Below, piece by piece: positions 43,709 through 50,446 of a DNA stretch of 61,865 bases (position 1 is the stretch's first letter; each line of letters starts with the position of its first letter). Position numbers and translations under genes: made by a program. This DNA comes from CAYYYA01 sp964487895. GTDB lineage: Bacteria > Patescibacteriota > Patescibacteriia > UBA1558 > 2-01-FULL-52-15. The DNA lies in contig CAZASM010000002.1 of NCBI GenBank assembly GCA_964487895.1, positions 1 to 61,865 of the forward strand. The letters are read 5' to 3'. The notes beneath the pieces are model-generated. The model saw only the letters and a program-made list of their open reading frames with translations, made no database searches and had not been told where the DNA came from.

Positions 43709-45310
43709 TTATTCTTTATAAACTTCGTCACGTTTCTCTTTGACGTAACCGAAAATATTTTCTAATAAAGCAACAAATAGTTTGAACGGTGCTTCTAGAA
43801 CAAAATCAAACAGGAAAATGAAAATATTGATACGACTGATGTTGGATGATAGTAGAGCTCCTAATTTGATAATTGGCAAAGAGAAAAAATTTAGTAAAAA
43901 GGAGATCAAACCTTCACGTTGACGTACAACGTTAAACTCTTTCGCCTGTTGGCGGATACGGACAGCAAAGAAGCTGACAGCAGTAACGAAGAAAATAAAG
44001 AGACCGCCACTAAGTAGATTGAAGCCGAGCTTATTCAGGTAATAAATAATCCAACCGAAGACGAAACCATAAAGTATGAGATAGATTAAGTAGAGAATAA
44101 AAGAAATAATTGGACCTCGTGGTCGGGGATTTTTCAGCAAAATTAAAGTTTTATTTTCCTTTTCACCGTAAACATAACCCCTAACTCCATCGGTAATAGC
44201 GGTTTGACTGGACGCTCCGGGCATTTGAGCACTGAGAGCCATCAGAAACATCAATACTGGCGGAAAACAGATATTAATCGCTAATGTCATGTAATTCACA
44301 TGCTTCGCCACCAGTAAGTCGTAAGGATATTCCAAGATCAAGGCTAAAAGCATTTTTGTCAAAAAGATGTAGAAAATAGCCCGTAAAGAACTACGAGTAA
44401 TTTTGGACTTGATACGCTTATTCAAAGCATTGAGAGACTTCAAGACCTGAACCTTAAATTTCTCTGGGCTAGCTAAGGTTTCTGTCAAATTGATAGATTC
44501 ATCAAAAATTATATGCTTCAGTACTTTAAATATTGCCATCTCCTTACGCAGAGCAACTCTAATCTTTGCTTGATCGCGATAAGCAAGATGTTGTTTGATG
44601 CCGACGAAAATAGCTGGAAATTTATCAGCCACGTATTGGACCAGACGCCGATCACTCTTGTCAGTCCAATCAGGGAAATAGAGTTGGAATAAATGAAAGC
44701 CAATAATGGCGTTATCAGACATAACCAAATCTCGATGCACAGCGATATAAACTTGGATATTTTTTTCGCGTAGAGACAATCCTTGACCCCGCACTTTCAC
44801 CCTGTCTTTGACAAATTGATAAGCAGCTTCGATTAAAGCATCATTTTTGTATTCTGGAGATAAGAACAGGTCAATCTCACAAGCTAAAATACTAATCAAC
44901 CAATCTTGATATTTACTCTTGTCAGTAGCTTCATAATCACGCTCACCGAGTAAAACTAACAGGTAGCTATATTTCTCTAAAATAACTTCAACATCATTAA
45001 CAATAGTCTCGGGCAATGTTTGATTCGGTAAGTAGTGCCCACGAATCAGCTCTTCGAGTAAACGACGAGCAATTTGAGGATCGAGATGACCACTACGAAG
45101 TTGGCGTCGGACAATCCGTTCCATAGCAAAACGCCGCAGAAGATAGTCTTCTTTGTAATCTATCGTATTACGAACTTGTTCGTAGAGCGTAGCCAATTTG
45201 CTAGCAATCTCATCAACTTCCAGCTTGGCAACGTCATCACTGTACGCCTGCTGTCGCTCAATCGCTTGTAATCGTTGGTAGAGATCTTTGATACCTGCGG
45301 ATAATTGCAT
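43709..45310 (-). CDS. Large membrane protein of unknown function (533 aa)
   Basis: The first 300 residues are soluble, charged and mostly helical (RFAMERIVRRQLRSGHLDPQ is typical, split over about 61-80). Hydrophobic segments follow at about 307-328, 338-358, 398-420, 424-446, 470-490 and 505-525. A conserved-looking GVRGYVYGEKENKTLILLKN loop lies between membrane segments. I recognise no family. A TATAAT hexamer lies 8 nt before the ATG, suggesting an mRNA that starts near the ATG. It is the first gene of the large minus-strand block ending at frr and proS. Confidence 0.7.
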   Translation of the reverse strand: MQLSAGIKDLYQRLQAIERQQAYSDDVAKLEVDEIASKLATLYEQVRNTIDYKEDYLLRRFAMERIVRRQLRSGHLDPQIARRLLEELIRGHYLPNQTLPETIVNDVEVILEKYSYLLVLLGERDYEATDKSKYQDWLISILACEIDLFLSPEYKNDALIEAAYQFVKDRVKVRGQGLSLREKNIQVYIAVHRDLVMSDNAIIGFHLFQLYFPDWTDKSDRRLVQYVADKFPAIFVGIKQHLAYRDQAKIRVALRKEMAIFKVLKHIIFDESINLTETLASPEKFKVQVLKSLNALNKRIKSKITRSSLRAIFYIFLTKMLLALILEYPYDLLVAKHVNYMTLAINICFPPVLMFLMALSAQMPGASSQTAITDGVRGYVYGEKENKTLILLKNPRPRGPIISFILYLIYLILYGFVFGWIIYYLNKLGFNLLSGGLFIFFVTAVSFFAVRIRQQAKEFNVVRQREGLISFLLNFFSLPIIKLGALLSSNISRINIFIFLFDFVLEAPFKLFVALLENIFGYVKEKRDEVYKE

Positions 45311-45318
45311 ATTGATAT

Positions 45319-45324
45319 ATTATA
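45319..45324 (-). promoter_or_regulatory. -10 element just upstream of the 533-aa membrane protein gene
   Basis: TATAAT on the minus strand (45324-45319), preceded by TG, with 8 nt to the ATG at 45310. No good -35 is seen. A transcript from here would have almost no leader. Confidence 0.5.
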
Positions 45325-45338
45325 CAATATTTTATATT

Positions 45339-45366
45339 GTAGGGACAGCTCTAGAGCTGTCCCTAC
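45339..45366. repeat. Perfect 28-nt palindrome
   Basis: Fourteen nucleotides starting GTAGGGACAG are followed by their exact reverse complement, centred on CTAG (45352-45355). Flanking TTG and CAA-like bases extend the symmetry loosely. It lies between the start of the 533-aa gene and the terminator of the Cys-rich gene. It looks like an interspersed REP-type element. Confidence 0.75.
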
Positions 45367-45370
45367 GGGT

Positions 45371-45415
45371 ACAAAAACAAAAACCCCCACCTCGGTTATT
45401 ACACCAAGGCGAGGG
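45371..45415 (-). terminator. Rho-independent terminator of the Cys-rich protein gene
   Basis: On the minus strand, a 13-pair stem (45415-45403 with 45396-45384, including three G-U pairs) is followed by TTTTTGTTTTTG. It starts 16 nt after the stop of the gene at 45431-45718. Confidence 0.85.
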
Positions 45416-45430
45416 TTTCAAGGGTGAGGT

Positions 45431-45718
45431 TCAGGCGTGAAGGTAGCCACCGTAAGGCACATAGCGGATCAGCCGCTTGTCGTTTCTCGGCAAGTCAATG
45501 ACTTCACCAGGGCAGCCGATCTCTCCTCTGCAGAAGTCACAGCACTGTGAATCACACTCTGTTTCTCCCAGACCCATGAGCTCATGCAGCCCCGTAATGG
45601 ATGCGCTGGCCTCACCGTAAGCCAAAACGGGATTTACCAAGACAGGGGTCTGCTTCGAGCAGTGAGGACACCTGACATAGATCAGGTCAATCATTTCACA
45701 TGCTGGAATAGCTGTCAC
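45431..45718 (-). CDS. Cys-rich small protein, possible zinc ribbon (95 aa)
   Basis: The protein has CPHC (residues 18-21) and a later cluster CDSQCCDFC (55-63) plus one more Cys (69), a layout compatible with binding zinc or another metal. I recognise no family. The start is GTG at 45718, 4 nt after a strong AGGAGG (45723-45728). Codon use (ATC, CTG, GAC, TCC) and the SD resemble the small-protein operon on the other strand rather than the neighbouring core genes. It has its own terminator but no clear promoter, so it may be read from the methyltransferase gene 24 nt upstream. Confidence 0.72.
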   Translation of the reverse strand: MTAIPACEMIDLIYVRCPHCSKQTPVLVNPVLAYGEASASITGLHELMGLGETECDSQCCDFCRGEIGCPGEVIDLPRNDKRLIRYVPYGGYLHA

Positions 45719-45742
45719 AAAACCTCCTTGTGAAGAAGTGTG

Positions 45743-46315
45743 CTAGCGATGAATCACCATCAAACAGTTACCTATCTCAACAACCCGTAGGTTGTAGTTA
45801 GTCGTTACTTTCAGCTGATCAAAGAACTGACGTTGTTTATTATCTAATAATTTCCAGTCGTCAACAATGATATAACCAGACTGTGATAGCACATTTAACC
45901 CTAATTCTACATATTTGTCAACTCTGCCTTTATCAGCGTCAATAAATATCAGATCGAACTGTAACTTTTGATTGTTTGCTTCAATTAAAAAATCCTCGGC
46001 TGGTTGCAGAACTTGCTTGATAAAAGTGGACAATCCGCTCGCTTCTATATTCTCTCTAGCCTGAAAGATGTTCGTAGCTTCATGCGGTAAATTGACTGTA
46101 GTTACCAGACCTTGACCCAATTCTTCTAACGCCGACGCAAGATAAATTGCCGAGGCTCCGCGCCACGTTCCTAACTCCAGGATGTTTTTTACTTTATATT
46201 CTATAACAAACTGTCTCAGATATTCACCAACTTCAGCTGGTATGGCAAACTGCGCAGTGAAGCCTGCTTCATATTGTGCCATTCGTGCTAGAACGTCTTG
46301 AACCTGCTGTCTCAC
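45743..46315 (-). CDS. SAM-dependent O-methyltransferase family protein
   Basis: This 190-aa class I methyltransferase has the SAM loop NILELGTWRGASAIYLASAL (about 39-58), FDLIFIDADKGRVDKYVELG and YIIVDDW, as in family 3 O-methyltransferases (caffeoyl-CoA or catechol type). The substrate is unknown. It starts with GTG at 46315, 1 nt after the stop of the upstream gene, so the two are coupled. Confidence 0.88.
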   Translation of the reverse strand: MRQQVQDVLARMAQYEAGFTAQFAIPAEVGEYLRQFVIEYKVKNILELGTWRGASAIYLASALEELGQGLVTTVNLPHEATNIFQARENIEASGLSTFIKQVLQPAEDFLIEANNQKLQFDLIFIDADKGRVDKYVELGLNVLSQSGYIIVDDWKLLDNKQRQFFDQLKVTTNYNLRVVEIGNCLMVIHR

Positions 46316-46316
46316 A

Positions 46317-47204
46317 CTAAGGCTGTAAAATTGTTTCCGACTCGCCGTTGATAGAGATAATAACAGATTTCACTGTTGGGAATTGTTTCAAAGTTTTCTC
46401 AATTTGTGAACGAATCATCGTCACACGACAAGAACCAGCAACGTTGACGTTTAGCAACTCACTAAAATCAGCTTTGGCCACTCCTTTTTCAATTGTCAAT
46501 TTTTGCAAAACCACTCCTGGGTTGATAGCACTGAAATAACCATTATTAACATCTTGAGTTTGCGGACCGCGCAATAAATCTTCTAAGGCAGCTTGCCCTA
46601 CAGCAGTTGTCTTAGCTACACGACGTTCCAAACTATACACTTTCTCACAATCCAATGCTTGAGGGTCTTTAATTCCGTTAGGATAAAAAACTTTAACCTT
46701 AGTTGACTCTACTTGAGCGAAGGTCACTGAAACTTTGGACAAATTTATCTCGGCGCCATCTTTAGCTGAATGACTATAGACTTCCACCGTGCCTGTCGTA
46801 CCTTTTGGTTGCGGATAAGAAACTTCCACACGATACGGTCCGAAGAGTCCAACGTCAGGAGCATTAGAAGTAGTGAAGCCTTGAGCAAGGACAGTACCAT
46901 CGCTATCTTTCAGCCGATAGTTCAAATTATTTTCAAAGACGCGAGCTTGACCAGAGATGATTAGAGGCAGACCAATTGCTTGACCTTCTGTTGGTTGCTC
47001 GAGAGTAATATTTTGTTGTGGTGCACTAGGACAAGGCGCAAACTGACAGTTCCAACCACTACGACCAACTGGTGTGCCATCAGGACAAAGCATAGCGTCA
47101 TCAGGACAAGCAGCTTCGCGGATAGTTTTGGTCGTGGTGTACCAGTAGATTCCACCAACAAGAGCAATAACAATGATCGGGACAATGATTTTCCAATATT
47201 TCAT
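46317..47204 (-). CDS. Membrane-anchored Gmad2 and GerMN domain protein
   Basis: From the chosen start (47204, MKYWKIIVPIIVIALVGGIY, a membrane anchor) it is 295 aa. After a short Cys-containing segment (CPDGTPVGRSGWNCQFAPCP) comes a Gmad2 immunoglobulin-like domain (about 60-160, with VSYPQPKGTTGTVEVYSHSA), then a GerMN domain (about 170-295, VKVFYPNG, ALEDLLRGPQ, INGESETI). Such proteins occur in Firmicutes spore coats and widely in CPR, and are thought to bind at the outer membrane face or wall. The longer frame to 47255 lacks support. Confidence 0.85.
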   Translation of the reverse strand: MKYWKIIVPIIVIALVGGIYWYTTTKTIREAACPDDAMLCPDGTPVGRSGWNCQFAPCPSAPQQNITLEQPTEGQAIGLPLIISGQARVFENNLNYRLKDSDGTVLAQGFTTSNAPDVGLFGPYRVEVSYPQPKGTTGTVEVYSHSAKDGAEINLSKVSVTFAQVESTKVKVFYPNGIKDPQALDCEKVYSLERRVAKTTAVGQAALEDLLRGPQTQDVNNGYFSAINPGVVLQKLTIEKGVAKADFSELLNVNVAGSCRVTMIRSQIEKTLKQFPTVKSVIISINGESETILQP

Positions 47205-47289
47205 AATGTATAGGTTAATTGATAATAGTATAGGGCAGGTAAGGGTTTTGGGCAACCACGATAGTATTAAGTTTATCGCTGTTTGTCTC

Positions 47290-47334
47290 TACCCCCACGC
47301 CCTCCCCCTTACTAAGGGGGAGAAAAGAGGGGGT
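47290..47334. repeat. Nested palindrome upstream of the small-protein operon
   Basis: CTCCCCCTT (47302-47310) pairs with AAGGGGGAG (47314-47322) around ACT. Outside it, ACCCCC (from 47291) faces GGGGGT (ending 47334). No T-tract follows. It lies about 50 nt upstream of the operon's -35 box. Confidence 0.7.
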
Positions 47335-47379
47335 GTTTAGCCTTCGCCTAGAAACCTAAGAAGCTAGTTCCGTATCCAC

Positions 47380-47408
47380 TTGACACATAACCCATATCAT
47401 GCTATAAT
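47380..47408 (+). promoter_or_regulatory. Perfect consensus promoter of the small-protein operon
   Basis: TTGACA (47380-47385), exactly 17 nt, then TATAAT (47403-47408) with an upstream TGC (extended -10). Transcription should start near 47415. A GGCTA/TAGCC hairpin (47420-47433) follows in the leader. This is the strongest promoter in the window. Confidence 0.9.
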
Positions 47409-47463
47409 ACTATATTAAAGGCTAAAACTAGCCAAAAGTTCCTTTCACCTTCGGGAGATAGAA

Positions 47464-47895
47464 ATGAACGAATACAGAGCATTTGGCGCTTTCGTCATTC
47501 TCGTAATGCTGGCTGGGCTCATGGCCGACGTTTATGAGCACCAAACAGTGTCCTACAAACTCGTCTACGGAGACACGGTAACTGACAGTGCGACTGTCGT
47601 GACCGAATACCATGACGGTAGTATCGTACAAGGCATTCAACCGGGCCTGGTAATTCAACCGAGTCCTCAGTTGAATCCGATTCTCTTCTTTACCGCTAAG
47701 GCTCCGGTCTGGAAGACCACAATCACGACCAACGGCGGGCTGCAGTGGATCTTTGATGATGAAGAACACTATAAGCTTTTCAAGAATCGTGATTCGCTGA
47801 TAGTCACTTACCACACCGTATCTCGTGATCGGTACGAACGGTCCAAATTCGTTCGAAGATTTGTCGAGAGTCCGATGTTAGTGACTGTGGACTAA
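47464..47895 (+). CDS. Small-protein operon gene 1: membrane-anchored or exported protein (143 aa)
   Basis: It is the first gene after the consensus promoter, with SD GGGAG (47453-47457) 6 nt before the ATG. An N-terminal hydrophobic segment (about 8-22, FGAFVILVMLAGLMA) suggests a membrane anchor or uncleaved signal. The rest is beta-rich with no cysteines after the anchor (VSYKLVYGDTVTDSATVV, LQWIFDDEEHYKLF). I recognise no family. Short anchored proteins like this are common in phage and plasmid gene sets, but no match can be claimed. Confidence 0.72.
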   Translation: MNEYRAFGAFVILVMLAGLMADVYEHQTVSYKLVYGDTVTDSATVVTEYHDGSIVQGIQPGLVIQPSPQLNPILFFTAKAPVWKTTITTNGGLQWIFDDEEHYKLFKNRDSLIVTYHTVSRDRYERSKFVRRFVESPMLVTVD

Positions 47896-47919
47896 CCCGA
47901 TGATTTTCACATGTCTCCC

Positions 47920-48062
47920 TCTTCCCGCTCCGAACCCCATGTTCGGAGCATCACCCAAGTCTATAACTTCGTTGTAGATTTAGGCGATCACTGTTCCTTT
48001 CACTATCCTCCCTACCTCCCTGGCGATACATTTACTTGCCGTCAGAGAGGTAGCGAGGATTC
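47920..48062 (+). ncRNA. Structured spacer 1: three consecutive hairpins in the operon transcript
   Basis: Between genes 1 and 2 the RNA can form three hairpins. H1 pairs GCTCCGAAC (47927-47935) with GTTCGGAGC (47941-47949). H2 pairs 47957-47967 with 47971-47981 (11 pairs, two G-U, TTC loop). H3 is a long helix from 48005 to 48060, with about 20 pairs interrupted by C-C and C-A mismatches. None is followed by a T-tract. A 64-codon frame here lacks an SD and is better explained by this structure. Confidence 0.6.
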
Positions 48063-48101
48063 AGAAGTTCCAAACCCTATATGGAAAGGAAGTCTCAGGC
48101 A

Positions 48102-48482
48102 ATGAAGCCATTTGCTCTAGAATCCACCTTACCTGATAAGATCTTCGGGACATCTGACCCCAGGGCAATCATCGGGGGCTTCATTCGTATCAATGGTCAT
48201 CTTATTACAAGGATCGACGGTATCAGTCTCAAACTTAGACTTACTGGTACCGAGTTGAGACTCTTTGTTCCCATTCCACTGTGGAATGTAAAGACACCGG
48301 ATGGGTCATATATCGGTGATGTCAGATGTCTGACATGTCTCTACGACGTGCACAAGGGACAGAACTGGTACATCGATATTGTACCTAGAGACACAAAGTT
48401 CCCTACTTCGGGACTTTCACGATCCGGATTCTCCGAGGGTCTGTGTGAGTCGATTCAGTTTGAATGGTTGGGAAACGACTAG
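48102..48482 (+). CDS. Small-protein operon gene 2: hypothetical (126 aa)
   Basis: I do not recognise it. It is a soluble, probably beta-rich protein (AIIGGFIRINGHLITRIDGI, LKLRLTGTELRLFVPIPLW) with two Cys in RCLTCLYDV. The start at 48102 is preferred because AAAGGAAG (48085-48092) serves it as an SD. An in-frame ATG at 48081 overlaps that SD. It follows structured spacer 1 and precedes structured spacer 2. Confidence 0.65.
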   Translation: MKPFALESTLPDKIFGTSDPRAIIGGFIRINGHLITRIDGISLKLRLTGTELRLFVPIPLWNVKTPDGSYIGDVRCLTCLYDVHKGQNWYIDIVPRDTKFPTSGLSRSGFSEGLCESIQFEWLGND

Positions 48483-48533
48483 CCATCAACTCGATCTTCA
48501 CAACGACAGACCGCAATGGTTACTGTTCACCCC

Positions 48534-48601
48534 GCCCCGACAGCAATGTTGGGGCCACTTCCAAGCGCTTTAGCTCTATTGAACTTGAGCGCTTAGAAGT
48601 G
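48534..48601 (+). ncRNA. Structured spacer 2: two adjacent hairpins in the operon transcript
   Basis: In the 179-nt gap between genes 2 and 3, GCCCCGACA (48534-48542) pairs with TGTTGGGGC (48547-48555) around a GCAA tetraloop. Immediately after, 48556-48601 folds into a long imperfect hairpin of about 18 pairs with C-A and T-T mismatches and a TATT loop. No T-tract follows. The order (short perfect hairpin, then long imperfect hairpin) repeats that of spacer 1. Confidence 0.6.
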
Positions 48602-48661
48602 ACTTAGTTCCTTACAACTTTCAACTTACAACTGTTTCCAACTACTATCATGGAGCCCACT

Positions 48662-48823
48662 ATGATTGAGATGGTAGGTACTAATTGGATTCGTCTAATT
48701 GTTACCTCGATCTCTATTCATTGGCTGCATTTTCCTTGTGAAGATGTAAAGCCCATTGAGACCCAACAGCTTCTGGCTGAAGGGATGAGCTCCATAATTG
48801 TGGTTGGAAATAATCCAACCTAA
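48662..48823 (+). CDS. Small-protein operon gene 3: hypothetical (53 aa)
   Basis: A 53-codon frame starts MIEMVGTNWIRLIV and contains one Cys (HFPCEDV), ending IIVVGNNPT. A GGAG (48652-48655) lies 6 nt before the ATG, the same spacing as in the other genes of this operon. It is too short for homology to be judged by eye. The position right after structured spacer 2 and the SD are the evidence for translation. Confidence 0.5.
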   Translation: MIEMVGTNWIRLIVTSISIHWLHFPCEDVKPIETQQLLAEGMSSIIVVGNNPT

Positions 48824-48880
48824 TAGTCCGTGTTCGGGCATCCTCGTCTGACAGAAGATCAAACTTGTTTGGAGGAAATG

Positions 48881-49141
48881 ATGGCAACGTTCATCACGAT
48901 CCCCGGTGGCAAGACGAAGAAGTTCCGCGCCCGGTTCTCCGGACACGAGACCATGAGCCGCGCCAAGTATGAGCGCATCGATGGGTTTCGGCCCAAGAAC
49001 CGTTTCCTGCCGAACTTCATGCAGGAGGTCGACGTGCCGGATCTCCGGTACTACCCGACGCTCTGCACCGAAAACGGTGTCTCCTGCGCTCCGGCTCACG
49101 AGTGGCCCGACAGCAACGGCGAACACTTCATCGCGGTCTGA
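48881..49141 (+). CDS. Small-protein operon gene 4: basic hypothetical protein (86 aa)
   Basis: The protein starts MATFITIPGGKTKKFRARFS and is Lys/Arg-rich in its first 50 residues (SRAKYERIDGFRPKNRFL), then acidic with two Cys. A nucleic-acid or ribosome-binding role is possible from charge only. GGAGG (48871-48875) lies 5 nt before the ATG at 48881. An upstream ATG at 48878 would be too close to the SD. I recognise no family. Confidence 0.68.
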   Translation: MATFITIPGGKTKKFRARFSGHETMSRAKYERIDGFRPKNRFLPNFMQEVDVPDLRYYPTLCTENGVSCAPAHEWPDSNGEHFIAV

Positions 49142-49169
49142 ATTCCACATTCACAATGGAGGGCGGAAA

Positions 49170-49385
49170 GTGAAAGATCTTATCACACTGTCTGAAGTCG
49201 TCGAGCTGTTGCTGGCAAAGGGCCTGAAGCAGTTCGCTGAGGCCGACAACGGGACCACCAAGACCTACATCTTCACCATCCCTGGTGAGCCGGACTTGAT
49301 TCAGATCGAAGGTCCGACTGATCGTCCGGTCAAGGTGGTCGCGTCCGAAGCGGCCAGTCGATTCGTGGACACCTATCTGCACTAG
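49170..49385 (+). CDS. Small-protein operon gene 5: acidic hypothetical protein (71 aa)
   Basis: A GTG start at 49170 with GGAGGG (49158-49163) exactly 6 nt upstream gives a 71-aa protein. A nearer ATG at 49157 hits a stop after five codons. The protein has a helix (SEVVELLLAKGLKQFAEADN) and strands (TKTYIFTIPGEPDLIQIE), and looks like a small alpha/beta fold. I recognise no family. High GC and GC-ending codons differ from core genes. Confidence 0.7.
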   Translation: MKDLITLSEVVELLLAKGLKQFAEADNGTTKTYIFTIPGEPDLIQIEGPTDRPVKVVASEAASRFVDTYLH

Positions 49386-49429
49386 CAGACCGGCATTAGG
49401 CAGTCTGCACCAATCGAAAGAGGTGTGTC

Positions 49430-49579
49430 ATGGAGCAGATCAAACAGATTCGACCTGTTATCTTCACCCCCGAGCAGCTCAAGGCTGTCACGGGCAAGGC
49501 CACCTGTAACTGTGTCTATCATGCTGAGCAGGGAATTCCCTGTGAGCATGATCTCGCGCTGCTCAAGCGCGGCAAGTAA
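49430..49579 (+). CDS. Small-protein operon gene 6: Cys/His microprotein (49 aa)
   Basis: The protein begins MEQIKQIRPVIFTPEQLKAV and carries CNCVYHAEQGIPCEHD: three Cys and two His in 15 residues, a pattern suited to one metal ion. AAAGAGG (49417-49423) lies 6 nt before the ATG. It is flanked by a 6-bp hairpin before it (49385-49390 with 49403-49408) and a 9-bp hairpin after it. It may be a small zinc-binding regulator, but only the ligand pattern supports this. Confidence 0.65.
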   Translation: MEQIKQIRPVIFTPEQLKAVTGKATCNCVYHAEQGIPCEHDLALLKRGK

Positions 49580-49601
49580 CACTGGAGCTTCACGCTCGTC
49601 T

Positions 49602-49635
49602 TCCCCGAACCAATGCATCAGCAAAGGTTCGGGGG
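49602..49635 (+). repeat. Hairpin in spacer after gene 6
   Basis: CCCCGAACC (49603-49611) pairs with GGTTCGGGG (49626-49634), plus an outer T-G, with a 14-nt loop. It shares the CCGAAC/GTTCGG core with H1 of spacer 1. No T-tract follows. The full spacer is 129 nt (49580-49708) and also holds TCAA-TTCG-TTGA (49649-49660). Confidence 0.7.
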
Positions 49636-49708
49636 TCTACTCAAGCTTTCAATTCGTTGACGGTTTAAGCAGATCCCGTTCTTTGAAACAATTTAAATAG
49701 AGGTCTCT

Positions 49709-49918
49709 ATGACTTTCCATGAGTTGATGATGTCCAAGCATCAGTCAATGATCTTGGATTATTTCGAGATCTGGCTGAAAGATCCTACTGCAGTCCCTCA
49801 CGAAGTCGATGTTCTTCTTCATGAGGCGGCACTGACGGAAGATTTAAAAGAACGCCTACCGCAAGTCCAGTTCCTGCTTGATCTCAAGCGCAGACTAGAA
49901 AAGATTGCGCTGACATAA
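49709..49918 (+). CDS. Small-protein operon gene 7: helical hypothetical protein (69 aa)
   Basis: It is a short helical protein (TFHELMMSKHQSMILDYFEI, then LKERLPQVQFLLDLKRRLEK) with no cysteines. AGAGG (49699-49703) lies 5 nt before the ATG. The size and helix pattern would fit a small protein-protein adaptor or antitoxin-like fold, but there is no specific motif. Confidence 0.66.
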   Translation: MTFHELMMSKHQSMILDYFEIWLKDPTAVPHEVDVLLHEAALTEDLKERLPQVQFLLDLKRRLEKIALT

Positions 49919-49937
49919 TCTCTCGAAAGGAGATACG

Positions 49938-50123
49938 ATGGAATCCCAACTGATGGGAATCGGCATCCTGCTCACCGTGCTCTACGGCATGTGTCACATG
50001 CTGGGAGTGCGAGCTCGCCGTGCCTACTGGCGCAGTCTGCGCTGGTGCGCTGTCGGTCTGATTCGGGTCCCCGTCCTCGCTATTCGTGGACTGGCGAATG
50101 CCATTCTGCGACTGATTCTCTAA
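49938..50123 (+). CDS. Small-protein operon gene 8: membrane microprotein (61 aa)
   Basis: The protein has one N-terminal hydrophobic segment (about 4-23, LMGIGILLTVLYGMCHMLGV) followed by an Arg-rich, amphipathic C-terminal half (RARRAYWRSLRW, GLIRVPVLAIRGLANAIL). Such a layout is seen in small membrane-active peptides, but also in ordinary membrane microproteins. AAAGGAG (49926-49932) lies 5 nt before the ATG. Confidence 0.65.
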   Translation: MESQLMGIGILLTVLYGMCHMLGVRARRAYWRSLRWCAVGLIRVPVLAIRGLANAILRLIL

Positions 50124-50135
50124 AAGGAGGCTCTG

Positions 50136-50426
50136 ATGTCCAGACTGGATTTTGTAGTGTACTCAGACGGTAGGGTCAACGTCAGTAAGAACCTGACGTT
50201 GGCCGCAGACATCGCCAGTGAGAAACGGGACGGTACCAATCCGACCACACTCCAGAGTCACTTCCACCTGGAGTTCAATCAGGTGGACTCTGCTAACGAA
50301 GCGTTGAACATCCTCATTGCCGCTCACTACCTGGAGATGAGCGGCAACCCCCAGGAATCTGGCGCCAGCGGAGTCGAAAAGCTGGTGTCGGCCATCGTCG
50401 AGGCCCAGCGTCAGCCGTCGGACTAG
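50136..50426 (+). CDS. Small-protein operon gene 9: hypothetical (96 aa)
   Basis: It is the last gene of the operon, with SD AAGGAGG (50124-50130) 5 nt before the ATG. The soluble protein has strands at the N-terminus (RLDFVVYSDGRVNVSKNLTL), a helix (SANEALNILIAAHYLEMSG) and a C-terminal helix (GVEKLVSAIVEAQRQ). I recognise no family. The terminator follows 20 nt after the stop. Confidence 0.7.
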   Translation: MSRLDFVVYSDGRVNVSKNLTLAADIASEKRDGTNPTTLQSHFHLEFNQVDSANEALNILIAAHYLEMSGNPQESGASGVEKLVSAIVEAQRQPSD

Positions 50427-50446
50427 TACCCCACGCAACACGCGTT

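Noticed and set aside
47911..48105. 64-codon frame (+) between operon genes 1 and 2
   Set aside because: No SD, unlike all neighbours in the operon, and most of its length is taken by three strong hairpins. It is better read as a structured spacer.
48695..49150. 151-codon frame on the minus strand inside the small-protein operon
   Set aside because: It runs antisense to two SD-equipped genes and has no SD or promoter. Such long shadows are expected in GC-rich DNA.
47464..50426. Complete prophage
   Set aside because: No terminase, portal, capsid, tail, integrase or lysis gene is recognisable. Only small unknown genes are present, so at most a fragment or a different kind of element.
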